Of a stretch of DNA of 28,566 bases, positions 6,803-14,420 are shown one piece after another. The notes beneath the pieces are model-generated. The model did no database searches, was not told the DNA's origin, and worked only from the letters and a program-made list of their open reading frames with translations. How positions within the stretch are numbered: position 1 is the stretch's first letter; every line of letters starts with the position of its first letter. The stretch is from positions 1-28,566 of the forward strand of contig CAKUJN010000019.1 in assembly GCA_934661735.1 (NCBI GenBank), written 5' to 3'. The position numbers and the translations under genes were made by a program. The stretch comes from an uncultured Oscillospiraceae bacterium (GTDB lineage: Bacteria > Bacillota > Clostridia > Oscillospirales > Oscillospiraceae).

Positions 6803-7957
6803 TCAGTTTACAGGATACTCGGTTCCGGCCACGGTGATGCTCCGGACCTCGTCCAGACTGATCAGCTGGGAAAACAGCCAGCTTTCCTTCATGAACGGAT
6901 CGTCCTCCTCGCCGTATGTGCCGGAGGACGAGCGGAAGCCGTAGGTTCCCAATTCACTGGTCACATCCTCGCCAGCGCTGTAACCTGTCAGCCGGAAGCT
7001 GACGCCGCTGGTCAGTGTGACGGTGATTTCCGGCGTCACATGATCCAAATTCTGCGTATAGCGCCCGTTCAGCGTCAGCGATACCGGCGTGATGACCACG
7101 CTCTGCCATGTATATCCCAGACCGTCCCACGCGCGTTCGTCCAGCGTAATTGTCCGTTCCGTTTCCAGAAGTGCCGAAACCGGAACCTCGAACAGGTTGG
7201 TGTTATTGAACCATGTATGGAACAGAATCTTGTCGCCCGCGGCAAATTCGCCGCCGTTGTTTGTCACCAGCACATAGCCCGTTCCGTCCTCCACCCGCAG
7301 AACGGTCATGCTCATGCCGCCGTTTTTCAGCTCCTTTTCACGCTTTTCATAGCTGTTGTTCTCCGCGGTCACATAGGGATATTTGCGGCTTTCCAGTTCC
7401 AGCATATATGTGTCGATGTCCACCATCGCCGCCAGCCTTGCCGCCGCGCCGTCGTTCCGTGCCTGAATGCGCATGACGGCATACAGCGCGTCTCTTGAGA
7501 CAAGCATGGATTCCAGCGTAAAGACATAGTCGTCCGTTTCGGCCGACACGCCGCCGCTTTCGCCCAGCTTCGCCTGCTGCGGCACCCACATGGTACCCTC
7601 CTCGATCATCTTCTGCTCGGCCTCGCTGTAGGTGGGACAGCTCACCTCCGCCTCCGAGCCCTCGCCGTAGGCGGTAATTGCGGGCGCAACCAACGCCGTT
7701 TTTTCGCCGAAGATCCGTTCAAAGCCGAACCAGCCGTTCGTATAGGCCGCAAAGGCCGTGCAGCACAACAGCACCGCAATTGCCGCGGCCAGCAGGCCCA
7801 GCCGCGCCGGACGCGGCAGGCCGCGCGTCTCCCGCGCCGGCAGACCGAGCTTTTTCATGGTCATCGCGCGGATTTTTTCTGTATCGCACGCCTCTGCCTC
7901 CGGCCGGTAGCTGCCGGACGGCGCATAGCGCATCACTTCATCCCATGACGTTTTCAT
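6803..7957 (-). CDS. Membrane partner (putative anti-sigma factor) of the ECF sigma
   Basis: This is a 384-residue bitopic protein. About 50 cytoplasmic residues are followed by one membrane segment (LGLLAAAIAVLLCCTAFAAY, about 53-72) and a large extracellular part of about 310 residues rich in Thr, Glu and Tyr. This topology and its position right after an ECF sigma gene are those of anti-sigma/sensor proteins. The extracellular part resembles the DUF4179-type proteins common in Clostridia, but I cannot confirm the family. The ATG at 7957 has AAGGGAGGAAG in front and overlaps the sigma gene by 20 bases. The N-terminal stretch (MKTSWDEVMRYAPSGSY) shows no zinc-binding His/Cys anti-sigma motif, which leaves the anti-sigma role inferred. 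Confidence 0.82.
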   Translation of the reverse strand: MKTSWDEVMRYAPSGSYRPEAEACDTEKIRAMTMKKLGLPARETRGLPRPARLGLLAAAIAVLLCCTAFAAYTNGWFGFERIFGEKTALVAPAITAYGEGSEAEVSCPTYSEAEQKMIEEGTMWVPQQAKLGESGGVSAETDDYVFTLESMLVSRDALYAVMRIQARNDGAAARLAAMVDIDTYMLELESRKYPYVTAENNSYEKREKELKNGGMSMTVLRVEDGTGYVLVTNNGGEFAAGDKILFHTWFNNTNLFEVPVSALLETERTITLDERAWDGLGYTWQSVVITPVSLTLNGRYTQNLDHVTPEITVTLTSGVSFRLTGYSAGEDVTSELGTYGFRSSSGTYGEEDDPFMKESWLFSQLISLDEVRSITVAGTEYPVN

Positions 7958-8492
7958 CGATGCTTCCTCCCTTGCATAATTCATCCCGCAGCGTCTGCCG
8001 TCCGCGGCGCAGCCTTGAGCGGACGGTTGAGGCGTTCATCCCCATGTTCTGCGCGATCTGCTCCGTCGTCTGTGACAGGTCATAAAAGCGGCAGAAAATC
8101 TCCCTGTCCGTTTTGGACAGCGCCGCCATCGCCCTGCGGACGGCCGCATAGCGCTGCTTTTCATACATCCGCTCCCAGAGCTCGCCCAGCTCCGCCGGTT
8201 CGTCATCCTCCAGCGGCACATAGACGTTCTCCCGCCGCATTGCTTCCACCGTGCGGTTGCGCGCAACCGCGCCGAGCCATGGCCGCAGCTGCGTACCGGA
8301 AATGCGCGGCGCGCTCTGCCACAGCGCGACAAAGACGTCGGAGACGATCTCCTCCTGATCCTCGGGCCGCAAAAGGCCGCGGCTGCGTCCGCGCACGACC
8401 GCGGCGGCGTAGGCGCCGTAGCGCGTGATCGCTGCCTCCAGCGCGGCGGCATCCTGCCGCCGGAGCCGGCGGAGGATCTGCGCGTCATCCAA
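7938..8492 (-). CDS. ECF-type RNA polymerase sigma factor
   Basis: This is a 184-residue sigma-70 family protein. Region 2 is at about 12-85 (the helix around EDQEEIVSDVFVALWQSA and the WLGAVARNRTVEAMRRE motif). Region 4 is at about 120-175, with REIFCRFYDLSQTTEQIAQNMGMNASTVRSRLRRGRQTLRDEL as its helix-turn-helix. The start is a TTG at 8492: the ATGs nearby are out of frame and GGAGG sits nine bases before the TTG. It is co-transcribed with the membrane protein that follows. ECF factors often drive their own operon; the upstream region has TGCAAC followed 17 bases later by CGACA, loosely like such a promoter, but this is weak. Confidence 0.92.
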   Translation of the reverse strand: MDDAQILRRLRRQDAAALEAAITRYGAYAAAVVRGRSRGLLRPEDQEEIVSDVFVALWQSAPRISGTQLRPWLGAVARNRTVEAMRRENVYVPLEDDEPAELGELWERMYEKQRYAAVRRAMAALSKTDREIFCRFYDLSQTTEQIAQNMGMNASTVRSRLRRGRQTLRDELCKGGSIDENVMG

Positions 8493-8499
8493 GTCTCAT

Positions 8500-8680
8500 T
8501 CCTCCATTCGTTCTGTGTTCAACATGCTGACACTCTTCATGTCGCAGAAAACGGCAAAGCTGTTGCATTTTAAATGAAATAATTTTCCGGGCGGCGGGAC
8601 CGGCGGTGGCTTGCGCCGCACGCTGCCGGTCTTTTGAATACTCCGCAGGGGAGGACGCCCCTGTCCGTCCACTTGTCCGT
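8500..8680. other. Intergenic region between livF and the sigma gene
   Basis: No coding region is convincing here. It should hold the promoter for the sigma operon on the minus strand. The AT-rich stretch at 8568-8590 is the only one in this neighbourhood. A small dyad AGGGG/CCCCT lies near 8647-8661. Nothing else was identified. Confidence 0.5.
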
Positions 8681-8736
8681 TTTCACCGGACTGCCGTTTT
8701 GACAGTTACACTGCAAAAACGGCAGTTCCGGTGAAA
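8681..8736. repeat. Large hairpin repeat sharing words with window-end repeats
   Basis: TTTCACCGGA-CTGCCGTTTT (8681-8700) pairs with AAAACGGCAG-t-TCCGGTGAAA (8716-8736), giving a 20-base stem with one bulged T and a loop of 15. There is no T run after either side, so it is not a standard terminator. The 16-base word AACGGCAGTTCCGGTG (8718-8733) recurs at 114-129 in the left-end repeat. Confidence 0.85.
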
Positions 8737-8745
8737 TCGGAGAAA

Positions 8746-8776
8746 CCCCCGTCGGAGCCTCTGGCTCCGGCGGGGG
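8746..8776 (-). terminator. Terminator of the liv operon
   Basis: CCCCCGtCGGAGCC and GGCTCCGgCGGGGG form a 14-base stem with one mismatch and a three-base loop. On the minus strand a short T run (TTTCTCC) follows. It lies 16 bases past the livF stop. Confidence 0.85.
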
Positions 8777-8792
8777 TGTTCATTGGCGGTAA

Positions 8793-9500
8793 TCAGCCGC
8801 CGAGGTAAGCCTTCTTGACCGAGTCGCTTTCCAGCAGCTCTTTGCCGCTTCCGGCAAGGACGATGCGGCCCGTTTCCAGAACATAGCCGCGGTCGGCGAC
8901 GGAAAGCGCCGCCTGTGCGTTCTGCTCAACCAGCAGAATGGTGGTGCCCGCGGCGTGCAGCTCGCGGATAATATCGAAAATCTGCTCGACCAGCAGCGGC
9001 GCAAGGCCCATCGACGGCTCGTCCAGCATCAGAAGCTTCGGATGCGACATCAGCGCGCGGCCCATGGCCAGCATCTGCTGCTCGCCGCCGGAGAGCGTAC
9101 CGGCAATCTGACTGCGGCGCTCCTCCAGACGCGGGAAACGCTTGAACACGTCCGCAATGTCCGCGTCCAGCGAGGACCTGGGCTGCGTATACGCGCCCAT
9201 TTCCAGATTTTCCTCAACCGACATCTGCAAAAAGATGCGGCGGCCCTCGGGAACCTGCGCCAGACCATGCTCGACAATCTTGTGCGGCGCAACGCCCTTG
9301 AGATCATGATCCTCAAAGAGCACGCTGCCGCTGCGCGGATGCAGCAGACCGGAAATTGTGTTCAGAACGGTCGACTTGCCCGCGCCGTTCGAGCCGATCA
9401 GCGTGACGATTTCGCCCGCGTCGACGTGGAACGAAACGTCCTTGACGGCGTGAATGCTGCCGTAGTAGACATGAATGTTGTTGACCTTCAGCAGTGCCAT
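8793..9500 (-). CDS. livF: Branched-chain amino-acid ABC transporter ATPase LivF
   Basis: This is a 235-residue ABC ATPase, the usual length for LivF. Walker A GSNGAGKST is at residues 36-44, signature LSGGEQQ at 136-142, and Walker B LLMLDEPS at 156-163, followed by MGLAPLLV, the LivF-type sequence after Walker B, and a switch His replaced by Gln (LLVEQNA), as is usual in LivF. It energises uptake of leucine, isoleucine and valine with LivG. The ATG has GGAGG eight bases upstream, in the end of livG, and the gap to livG is three bases. It is the last gene of the operon, before a terminator. Confidence 0.96.
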   Translation of the reverse strand: MALLKVNNIHVYYGSIHAVKDVSFHVDAGEIVTLIGSNGAGKSTVLNTISGLLHPRSGSVLFEDHDLKGVAPHKIVEHGLAQVPEGRRIFLQMSVEENLEMGAYTQPRSSLDADIADVFKRFPRLEERRSQIAGTLSGGEQQMLAMGRALMSHPKLLMLDEPSMGLAPLLVEQIFDIIRELHAAGTTILLVEQNAQAALSVADRGYVLETGRIVLAGSGKELLESDSVKKAYLGG

Positions 9501-9503
9501 CTT

Positions 9504-10355
9504 CTACGCCTCCTTCTGCTTGCCCAGATACGCCTCGATGACGGCGGGATTTGCCTGAATCTCTGCCGGCGTGCCCTTGGCAATGATCTTGCCGAAGTTC
9601 AGCACGCAGATGCCCTCGCAGATGCCCATGACCAGATTCATGTCATGCTCGATCAGCAGAATCGCAATCTGGAACATGTCGCGGATCTTGACGATGTTCT
9701 CCATCAGCTCGCTCGTCTCCGACGGGTTCATACCGGCCGCCGGCTCGTCCAGCAGCAGCAGGCAGGGATTCGTCGCCAGCGCACGGACGATCTCAAGCCG
9801 GCGCTGCGCGCCGTAGGGCAGGGAACCGGCCTTGTGCTCGGCCAGATCCTGCATGTCAAAAATGCTCAGCAGCTCCAGCGCGCGCTCCTTTGCAATGCGC
9901 TCGCGCCGCCAGTACTGCGGCAGGCGGAGCATCGCCGTGGCCAGATCATATTTCATCTCATTGTGCAGGCCGATCAGAACGTTGTCCAGAACGCTCAGCT
10001 CCTTGAACAGGCGGATGTTCTGGAACGTGCGCGCCACGCCCATGCGGTTGAGCTGGATGGTGCTCTTTCCGGCGGTATCCACGCCGTCCAGCAGGATGGT
10101 GCCGCGCGTGGGCTGATAGACCTTGGTCAGCAGGTTGAAAACCGTGGTCTTGCCCGCGCCGTTCGGGCCGATCAGGCCGGAGATTTCGGTGCGGCCGAGG
10201 GCGATGTCAAAATCGCTGACGGCGGCCAGACCGCCGAAGTCGATGCCAAGGTGCCGCGTCTCCAGAATCGGGCGGCGGCCCAGATCGCGCTCGGGCAGCA
10301 GATTGTTGGTCGTCATCGGCACAAGCTTTGTGTTGGGACGTGCAGGCTTACTCAT
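9504..10355 (-). CDS. livG: Branched-chain amino-acid ABC transporter ATPase LivG
   Basis: This is a 283-residue ABC ATPase. Walker A GPNGAGKTT is at residues 63-71 and the Walker B region LLLLDEPAAGMNPSET near 190-205. The LivG hallmarks are present: ARTFQNIRLF after the Q-loop and a C-terminal GTPAEIQANPAVIEAYLG. The signature is SLPYGAQRRLEI, where the usual LSYGQQR has lost its first Ser and one Gln; LivG signatures are often degenerate. The first 28 residues are an extension beyond the usual start, but its ATG at 10355 has GGAGG seven bases upstream and overlaps livM by eight bases, so I keep it. Confidence 0.95.
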   Translation of the reverse strand: MSKPARPNTKLVPMTTNNLLPERDLGRRPILETRHLGIDFGGLAAVSDFDIALGRTEISGLIGPNGAGKTTVFNLLTKVYQPTRGTILLDGVDTAGKSTIQLNRMGVARTFQNIRLFKELSVLDNVLIGLHNEMKYDLATAMLRLPQYWRRERIAKERALELLSIFDMQDLAEHKAGSLPYGAQRRLEIVRALATNPCLLLLDEPAAGMNPSETSELMENIVKIRDMFQIAILLIEHDMNLVMGICEGICVLNFGKIIAKGTPAEIQANPAVIEAYLGKQKEA

Positions 10356-11451
10356 TTGCCGCGCCTCCTTTCTCCGGTTCCTTTTTCGCGCGCGTCAGAT
10401 TCGGGCGGAAAATCGCGTTGAGCGCCTTTTCCAGAATGCGGGACAGCGAGAAATCATAGCTGCCCATCAGGCCCTTCGGCCGGAAGATCATCATCACGAC
10501 CAGCGCCAGCGAATAGGCCACCATCCGGTAGTCGGCGACCGAACGCAGAAGCTCTGGCAGAACGGTCAGGACCGTTGCCGACAGAACCGAGCCAAGCATC
10601 GAGCCCATGCCGCCCAGAACGACCATGACCAGAATCTCGATGGACTTCATGAACTTGAACGTCGAGGGATAGAGCGAGCCGAGATAGCCCGCGTACAGGC
10701 AGCCCGCAACGCCGGCCAGCATGGCCGACACAACGAACGCCAGCGTCTTGTAATAGGTTGTCGGAATGCCGACGCTCTCCGACGCGATTTCGTTTTCGCG
10801 GATGGAGAGAATCGCGCGGCCGTGGCGGGATTTCATGATCGTGTGGATGACGAAGCACGTCAGAACCACGCACACAAACACCAGCGTGAACGACGCGTAT
10901 TTTGGAATGCGCTTGAGTCCGGCTGCGCCGTAGGTGAAGTCAAAGCCGAGAATCGAGTCGATGTTCGTCAGAATGACGCGGATGATCTCGCCGAAGCCCA
11001 GCGTGATGATCGCCAGATAGTCGCCGCGCAGGCGCAGCGCCGGAATGCCGATGATCAGGCCGAAAATACCGGCCACAATCGCGCTGAGCACAATGGCAAT
11101 GATGATGTAGGGCACAACCGCGCCCGTTTCGCCCGCCTTCAGAAGCGCGGCGGCAGGCGTTGCCTTCATGAAAATGCCCGCGGTATATGCGCCGACCGCC
11201 ATGAAGCCCGCATGGCCCAGCGGAAGCTGGCCCAGATAACCGGTGGCCATGTTCAGCGACACCGCCAGAATGATGTTGATGCCGACGGTGATGAAAATAC
11301 CGGTCCAGTAGTTGGTGATCACGCCCTTCTGAATCAGAAACGTGAACAGGAACCACAGCGCGGCGATCAGAATCGTGTTGATCAGATAGCGCACCGGCAT
11401 GGGGATGCGGATCAGCGTGCTCCGCCGTTCGGCGGCTGTTTTCTTTTTCAT
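10348..11451 (-). CDS. livM: Branched-chain amino-acid ABC transporter permease LivM
   Basis: This is a 367-residue membrane permease with eight to ten hydrophobic segments. The LivM hallmark GHAGFMAVGAYTAGI lies near 80-95, and IPALRLRGDYLAIITLGFGEIIRVI near 140-165 is the permease loop that contacts the ATPases. The ATG at 11451 has AAGGAGGT with a seven-base gap; an in-frame GTG at 11460 would lie on top of that site. The C-terminus is charged and probably cytoplasmic. It overlaps livG by eight bases and follows livH by 13 bases. Confidence 0.95.
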   Translation of the reverse strand: MKKKTAAERRSTLIRIPMPVRYLINTILIAALWFLFTFLIQKGVITNYWTGIFITVGINIILAVSLNMATGYLGQLPLGHAGFMAVGAYTAGIFMKATPAAALLKAGETGAVVPYIIIAIVLSAIVAGIFGLIIGIPALRLRGDYLAIITLGFGEIIRVILTNIDSILGFDFTYGAAGLKRIPKYASFTLVFVCVVLTCFVIHTIMKSRHGRAILSIRENEIASESVGIPTTYYKTLAFVVSAMLAGVAGCLYAGYLGSLYPSTFKFMKSIEILVMVVLGGMGSMLGSVLSATVLTVLPELLRSVADYRMVAYSLALVVMMIFRPKGLMGSYDFSLSRILEKALNAIFRPNLTRAKKEPEKGGAANE

Positions 11452-11464
11452 GCTCCGCACCTCC

Positions 11465-12349
11465 TTAAACCTTTTCCGTGACCTTGTGGCCGAGAATGCC
11501 GGTGGGCTTGATCAGCAGCACAAGAATCAGGATGGCAAACACAACGCCGTCCTTCCACACGGACAGGCCGACGGCCGCGACCAGCGCCTCCAGCAGGCCG
11601 ATGGCAAAGCCGCCCAGCATTGCGCCGGGAATCGAGCCGATGCCGCCCAGAACCGCCGCGACGAATGCCTTCAGGCCCAGCATCGAGCCCATGGTGGGCG
11701 ACGCCTGCGAATATGCGCACAGGTACAGAACCGAACCGATGCCGGCCAGCGCCGAGCCGACCGCAAACGTAAAGGAAATGGTCTTATTCAGGCTGATGCC
11801 CATCAGCTGTGCCGCGCCCATGTCCTCGGAGACGGCGCGCATGGCCTTGCCAAGACGGGTTTTCTGCACCAGAAGCGTCAGGGCGACCATGGCGGCGATG
11901 GTGACAACAATGGTCACGATGGCCGTATAGCTGATCGTGATGCCGCTGCCAAGCGTCACACTGCCAGGGATGATGACGTCCATGCTCTTGGTATCGGCGC
12001 CGAACAGAAGCTGCGCGCCGTTTTCCAGCAGGAACGAAATGCCGATGGCGGTGATCAGAAGCGAAAGACGCGGCGCCGAGCGCAGCGGCGTATATGCGAC
12101 CTTTTCGATCACCACGCCGAGCAGGGTGCTGGTGATGACGGCCAGCACAACCGAGACAACCGGATGCAGGTGGAACGTGGTCATGGCGTAAAACGCCGTG
12201 TACGCGCCGACCATAATGATATCGCCGTGCGCGAAGTTGAGCAGCAGGATGATACCGTAGACCATGCTGTAGCCCAGTGCGACCAGCGCATAGATCGAGC
12301 CGGTCTGCAAGCCGTTAAAAAGCTGGGAAATCAGAAGAGACAAGAATCT
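11465..12349 (-). CDS. livH: Branched-chain amino-acid ABC transporter permease LivH
   Basis: This is a 294-residue permease, near the usual LivH length. It opens with SQLFNGLQTGSIYALVALGYSMVYGIILLLNFAHGD, the LivH signature, and has eight or so membrane segments. The loop MRAVSEDMGAAQLMGIS near the middle is the ATPase contact. No ATG is suitable: I chose GTG at 12349 (VRFLSLL), with AAAGAAAGG just upstream but closely spaced. A TTG three codons on (12340) is an alternative, and the frame remains open to 12394 over sequence that forms part of a hairpin. It is 217 bases from the binding-protein gene, with hairpins between. Confidence 0.93.
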   Translation of the reverse strand, partial: RFLSLLISQLFNGLQTGSIYALVALGYSMVYGIILLLNFAHGDIIMVGAYTAFYAMTTFHLHPVVSVVLAVITSTLLGVVIEKVAYTPLRSAPRLSLLITAIGISFLLENGAQLLFGADTKSMDVIIPGSVTLGSGITISYTAIVTIVVTIAAMVALTLLVQKTRLGKAMRAVSEDMGAAQLMGISLNKTISFTFAVGSALAGIGSVLYLCAYSQASPTMGSMLGLKAFVAAVLGGIGSIPGAMLGGFAIGLLEALVAAVGLSVWKDGVVFAILILVLLIKPTGILGHKVTEKV

Positions 12350-12372
12350 CACTGCCTTTCTTTCTGGAATCG

Positions 12373-12502
12373 CCGCATCCGTTGACAAGGGCACGCGCTT
12401 CTGCTCTTGTCAGCCGATGCGGACGGCCGGAATCATATCTCCGGCCGCGCCGGAGCGGCGTTCTCAGACCGCAGTGCGCGGAGGGAAGCCAGGCTTCCCT
12501 CC
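12373..12502. repeat. Three consecutive hairpins between the binding-protein gene and livH
   Basis: First hairpin: CCGCATC...TGACAAG with CTTGTCA...GATGCGG (12373-12422). Second: CTCCGGC-cgc-GCCGGAG (12439-12455). Third: GGAGGGAAGCC-a-GGCTTCCCTCC (12480-12502), extended by GTGC/GCAC. None has a T run on the minus strand. They may stabilise the 3' end of the abundant binding-protein transcript, or reduce reading into livH, as is common in this operon type. They also resemble the palindrome strings elsewhere in the window. Confidence 0.8.
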
Positions 12503-12566
12503 CGCACCGCAGAGGAGAACAATTTATAATTGAATACGATCGGTCAGATGTACAGCGTGCCGGAAA

Positions 12567-13811
12567 TCAATACATTTCCTTAAAGGCTTCCTCGCCGCCG
12601 GTCAGCTCGATGATGGCAACGGACTTGATGGGGTTGTTGTTCTCGTCGAACGCATACGAGCCGGTGATGCCCTCTACGCCGTCGGCGCTCTTGATGGCGT
12701 CGATGACGGCCTGCTTGTACTCGTCGGTACCGGCCTCAAGACCGGCGTCCTCGGCCGCCTTCAGGCCGTAGGCCATCAGCATGGCCGCGTCATAGGCGAG
12801 CGGAGCAAACATGTTGGGGACCTCTTCAACGTCGAAGGTCTCACAGTAGTCCTTTTCAAACTGCGCGACAGATTCGGTGCCGGGGGCATAGCCGGAGCAG
12901 TAGACGGTGCCTTCCAGATCGTCGGCGGAGGCGTAATCCTTGACGGAGCCGAAGCCGTCGCCGCCGAGGAACGTTGCGGAGCAGCCGGCCTGACGGGCCG
13001 CGGTAACGGCAAGACCTGCTTCACCGTAGTAGATCGGGCAGAACACAACGTCGGGGTTCTTCGCGGCGATGTTGGTCATCTGGGCCTTGAAGTCCTTGTC
13101 GCCGGAGGCGAACGCCTCGGTTGCAACAACGTCCAGACCAAGCTTCTCGGCCTCTTCGATGAACGCGTTCTTCAGGCCCTCGGAGTAGTCGCTGCCGGTC
13201 TCAAAGAACACGGCCGCAGTCTTTGCGTTCAGCTTGTTGACCGCGTAGTCCGCCATCTTCTGGCCCTGGAACGGGTCGATGAAGCAGGCGCGGAACACGT
13301 TGTTGCGGACCTCGCCGGTATCCTCCATCACGGTAACGGAGGTTGCGGTGGCGGAGGCGGTGATCTGCGGCATGTTGTCCTCATAGGTGGCGTCAGCCAG
13401 CGCGACGGTCGCACCGGTCAGAACCGAGCCGACAACCGCGGTCACGCCATTTTCCTTGGCCAGGTTGTAGGCGTTGACAGCCTCGACGCCGTCGCCCTTG
13501 TCGTCATATTCCTTGACAACGACCTTCTTGCCGTTGATGCCGCCGTTCGCGTTGAGCTGATCAAAATACAGCATGACGGCGTTGCGGACGGGGATGCCGT
13601 ACTGCGCATAGTCACCGGTGGTGTTGCCGATGAAGGCGATGGTGATTTCACCATCGGCTGCGGCGCTGTCGCCGGAAGCGGGCGTTTCAGCGGCCGGAGT
13701 CTCAGCCGCGGGGGTGTCGGAAGCAGCCGGCTTGGATGCGCAGGCGCTCAAACCGCAAATCAGCATCGCGAACACCAGTACGAAACACATGACATTACGG
13801 AACTTTTTCAT
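12567..13811 (-). CDS. livJ: Branched-chain amino-acid-binding lipoprotein (LivJ/LivK type)
   Basis: This is a 414-residue extracellular solute-binding lipoprotein. The lipobox LSAC puts the lipidated Cys at residue 24. A linker rich in Ala, Pro, Glu and Thr follows (25-54). The mature part is a type I periplasmic-binding fold of the Leu/Ile/Val family: ITIAFIGNTTGDYAQYG, NANGGINGKKVVVKEYDDKG, VVGSVLTGATVALADATYEDN, then VRNNVFRACFIDPFQGQKMADY. The ATG has AGAGGTAAG seven bases upstream. It begins 88 bases after the 95-residue membrane gene, across a terminator-like hairpin, and is the ligand receptor for the permease and ATPase genes that follow. Confidence 0.96.
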   Translation of the reverse strand: MKKFRNVMCFVLVFAMLICGLSACASKPAASDTPAAETPAAETPASGDSAAADGEITIAFIGNTTGDYAQYGIPVRNAVMLYFDQLNANGGINGKKVVVKEYDDKGDGVEAVNAYNLAKENGVTAVVGSVLTGATVALADATYEDNMPQITASATATSVTVMEDTGEVRNNVFRACFIDPFQGQKMADYAVNKLNAKTAAVFFETGSDYSEGLKNAFIEEAEKLGLDVVATEAFASGDKDFKAQMTNIAAKNPDVVFCPIYYGEAGLAVTAARQAGCSATFLGGDGFGSVKDYASADDLEGTVYCSGYAPGTESVAQFEKDYCETFDVEEVPNMFAPLAYDAAMLMAYGLKAAEDAGLEAGTDEYKQAVIDAIKSADGVEGITGSYAFDENNNPIKSVAIIELTGGEEAFKEMY

Positions 13812-13835
13812 TTTGCTTACCTCTTTTTGATTTAT

Positions 13836-13849
13836 TTTTCAGCTGAAAA
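13836..13849. promoter_or_regulatory. 14-bp palindrome ahead of the binding-protein gene
   Basis: TTTTCAGCTGAAAA is a perfect palindrome 25 bases upstream of the ATG. It is AT-rich and CodY-like in flavour but its four-base centre does not fit the CodY box. It may be an operator. Confidence 0.4.
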
Positions 13850-13866
13850 TCAGCGTGAAAGCATTG

Positions 13867-13899
13867 AAAAAACGGCCCTGCCGATTCAGCAGAGCCGTT
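13867..13899 (-). terminator. Terminator or attenuator between the 95-residue gene and livJ
   Basis: AACGGCtCTGC pairs with GCAGgGCCGTT on the minus strand (one mismatch). A run of six Ts follows (plus-strand As 13867-13872). It begins 14 bases after the stop of the small membrane gene and ends 55 bases before livJ. Since no strong promoter was seen between it and livJ, it may reduce rather than abolish reading into the liv operon. Confidence 0.8.
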
Positions 13900-13913
13900 C
13901 GTCTGAACGGGCT

Positions 13914-14201
13914 TCAGGCCGCCGGTTCCGGCGCCGTGAAATGTGTTCTGCTGTTTGGCAGTATGCAATAAAAGGAAATTACCAGCGTCCACAGAATGCT
14001 GAGCAGTACCAGCGCAGCCAGCTTCAGAAGAATGCCGGACAGGCAGAGCATGGTAATCATAATGAAAATGGACACCGCCAGAATGGCAGTGTCCATGGTA
14101 ATGATGAAGTTTTCGGACGCACAGGAGGCCGCCGGTGCAGCACAGGTCGCATCGGTGGCAGTGCGGGTATTGCAGCTGAACATCGAATCAAAGCGCTTCA
14201 T
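13914..14201 (-). CDS. Unrecognised 95-residue membrane protein ahead of the liv operon
   Basis: I do not recognise this protein. Residues 1-31 are polar and rich in Thr, Ser and Ala with Cys at 10, 20 and 27. Two adjacent hydrophobic segments follow (about 33-55 and 57-81) with Cys at 53 and 79, and then a short polar tail. The ATG at 14201 has AAAGGAG eight bases upstream, and a good sigma-A-type promoter is 39 bases farther up, so it is very likely expressed. It heads the liv transcription unit, separated by a terminator-like hairpin. It could be an accessory subunit or an independent small protein. Evidence of coding is the ribosome site, the promoter and the clean membrane pattern, not homology. 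Confidence 0.72.
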   Translation of the reverse strand: MKRFDSMFSCNTRTATDATCAAPAASCASENFIITMDTAILAVSIFIMITMLCLSGILLKLAALVLLSILWTLVISFYCILPNSRTHFTAPEPAA

Positions 14202-14239
14202 GGTACCGGCTCCTTTCTGGTTTGTCTCAGGTTGGCCTC

Positions 14240-14268
14240 ATTTTAATACTTTGCGTTGCGAAAGTCAA
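14240..14268 (-). promoter_or_regulatory. Promoter of the small membrane gene and liv operon
   Basis: On the minus strand TTGACT (14263-14268) is followed by 17 bases and TAAAAT (14240-14245). The start point should fall near 14233, about 32 bases before the small gene's ATG. The -35 sits within AATTTCCGCTTGAC, which is identical to the word over the -35 of the divergent met promoter. Confidence 0.85.
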
Positions 14269-14390
14269 GCGGAAATTCGACGGTGTTTTTCATAGTATTG
14301 CACATATCCGGTGCACTCGTTTTGTGCATAATATCCGAATATGACGCACGCTCTCCGAAAAAGCGAAAAATCCGGAAATTTCCGCTTGAC
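14264..14390. promoter_or_regulatory. Paired 14-bp inverted repeats over both divergent -35 boxes
   Basis: GTCAAGCGGAAATT (14264-14277) and AATTTCCGCTTGAC (14377-14390) are exact reverse complements, their outer ends 127 bases apart. Each contains the TTGAC of one promoter. The perfect 12-bp palindrome CGGAAATTTCCG (14373-14384) overlaps the right-hand copy. The arrangement suggests a shared regulator, or a common upstream activator site, for the two amino-acid uptake operons. Confidence 0.75.
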
Positions 14391-14414
14391 AAACGGAAAA
14401 GTTTTTTGTAGACT
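14386..14414 (+). promoter_or_regulatory. Promoter of the met T-box operon
   Basis: TTGACA (14386-14391) is followed by 17 bases and TAGACT (14409-14414). The -35 is perfect and the spacing ideal. The start is expected near 14421, at the base of the T-box leader. Confidence 0.9.
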
Positions 14415-14420
14415 ACGGGC

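Noticed and set aside
8955..11481. Long plus-strand frames opposite livF, livG and livM
   Set aside because: They mirror the ABC transporter genes and are rich in Arg, Gln and His, as expected for the complement of GC-rich coding DNA.
13836..13849. TTTTCAGCTGAAAA as a CodY box
   Set aside because: The centre is four bases, whereas the CodY box has AATTTTCWGAAAATT; it is kept only as a possible operator.
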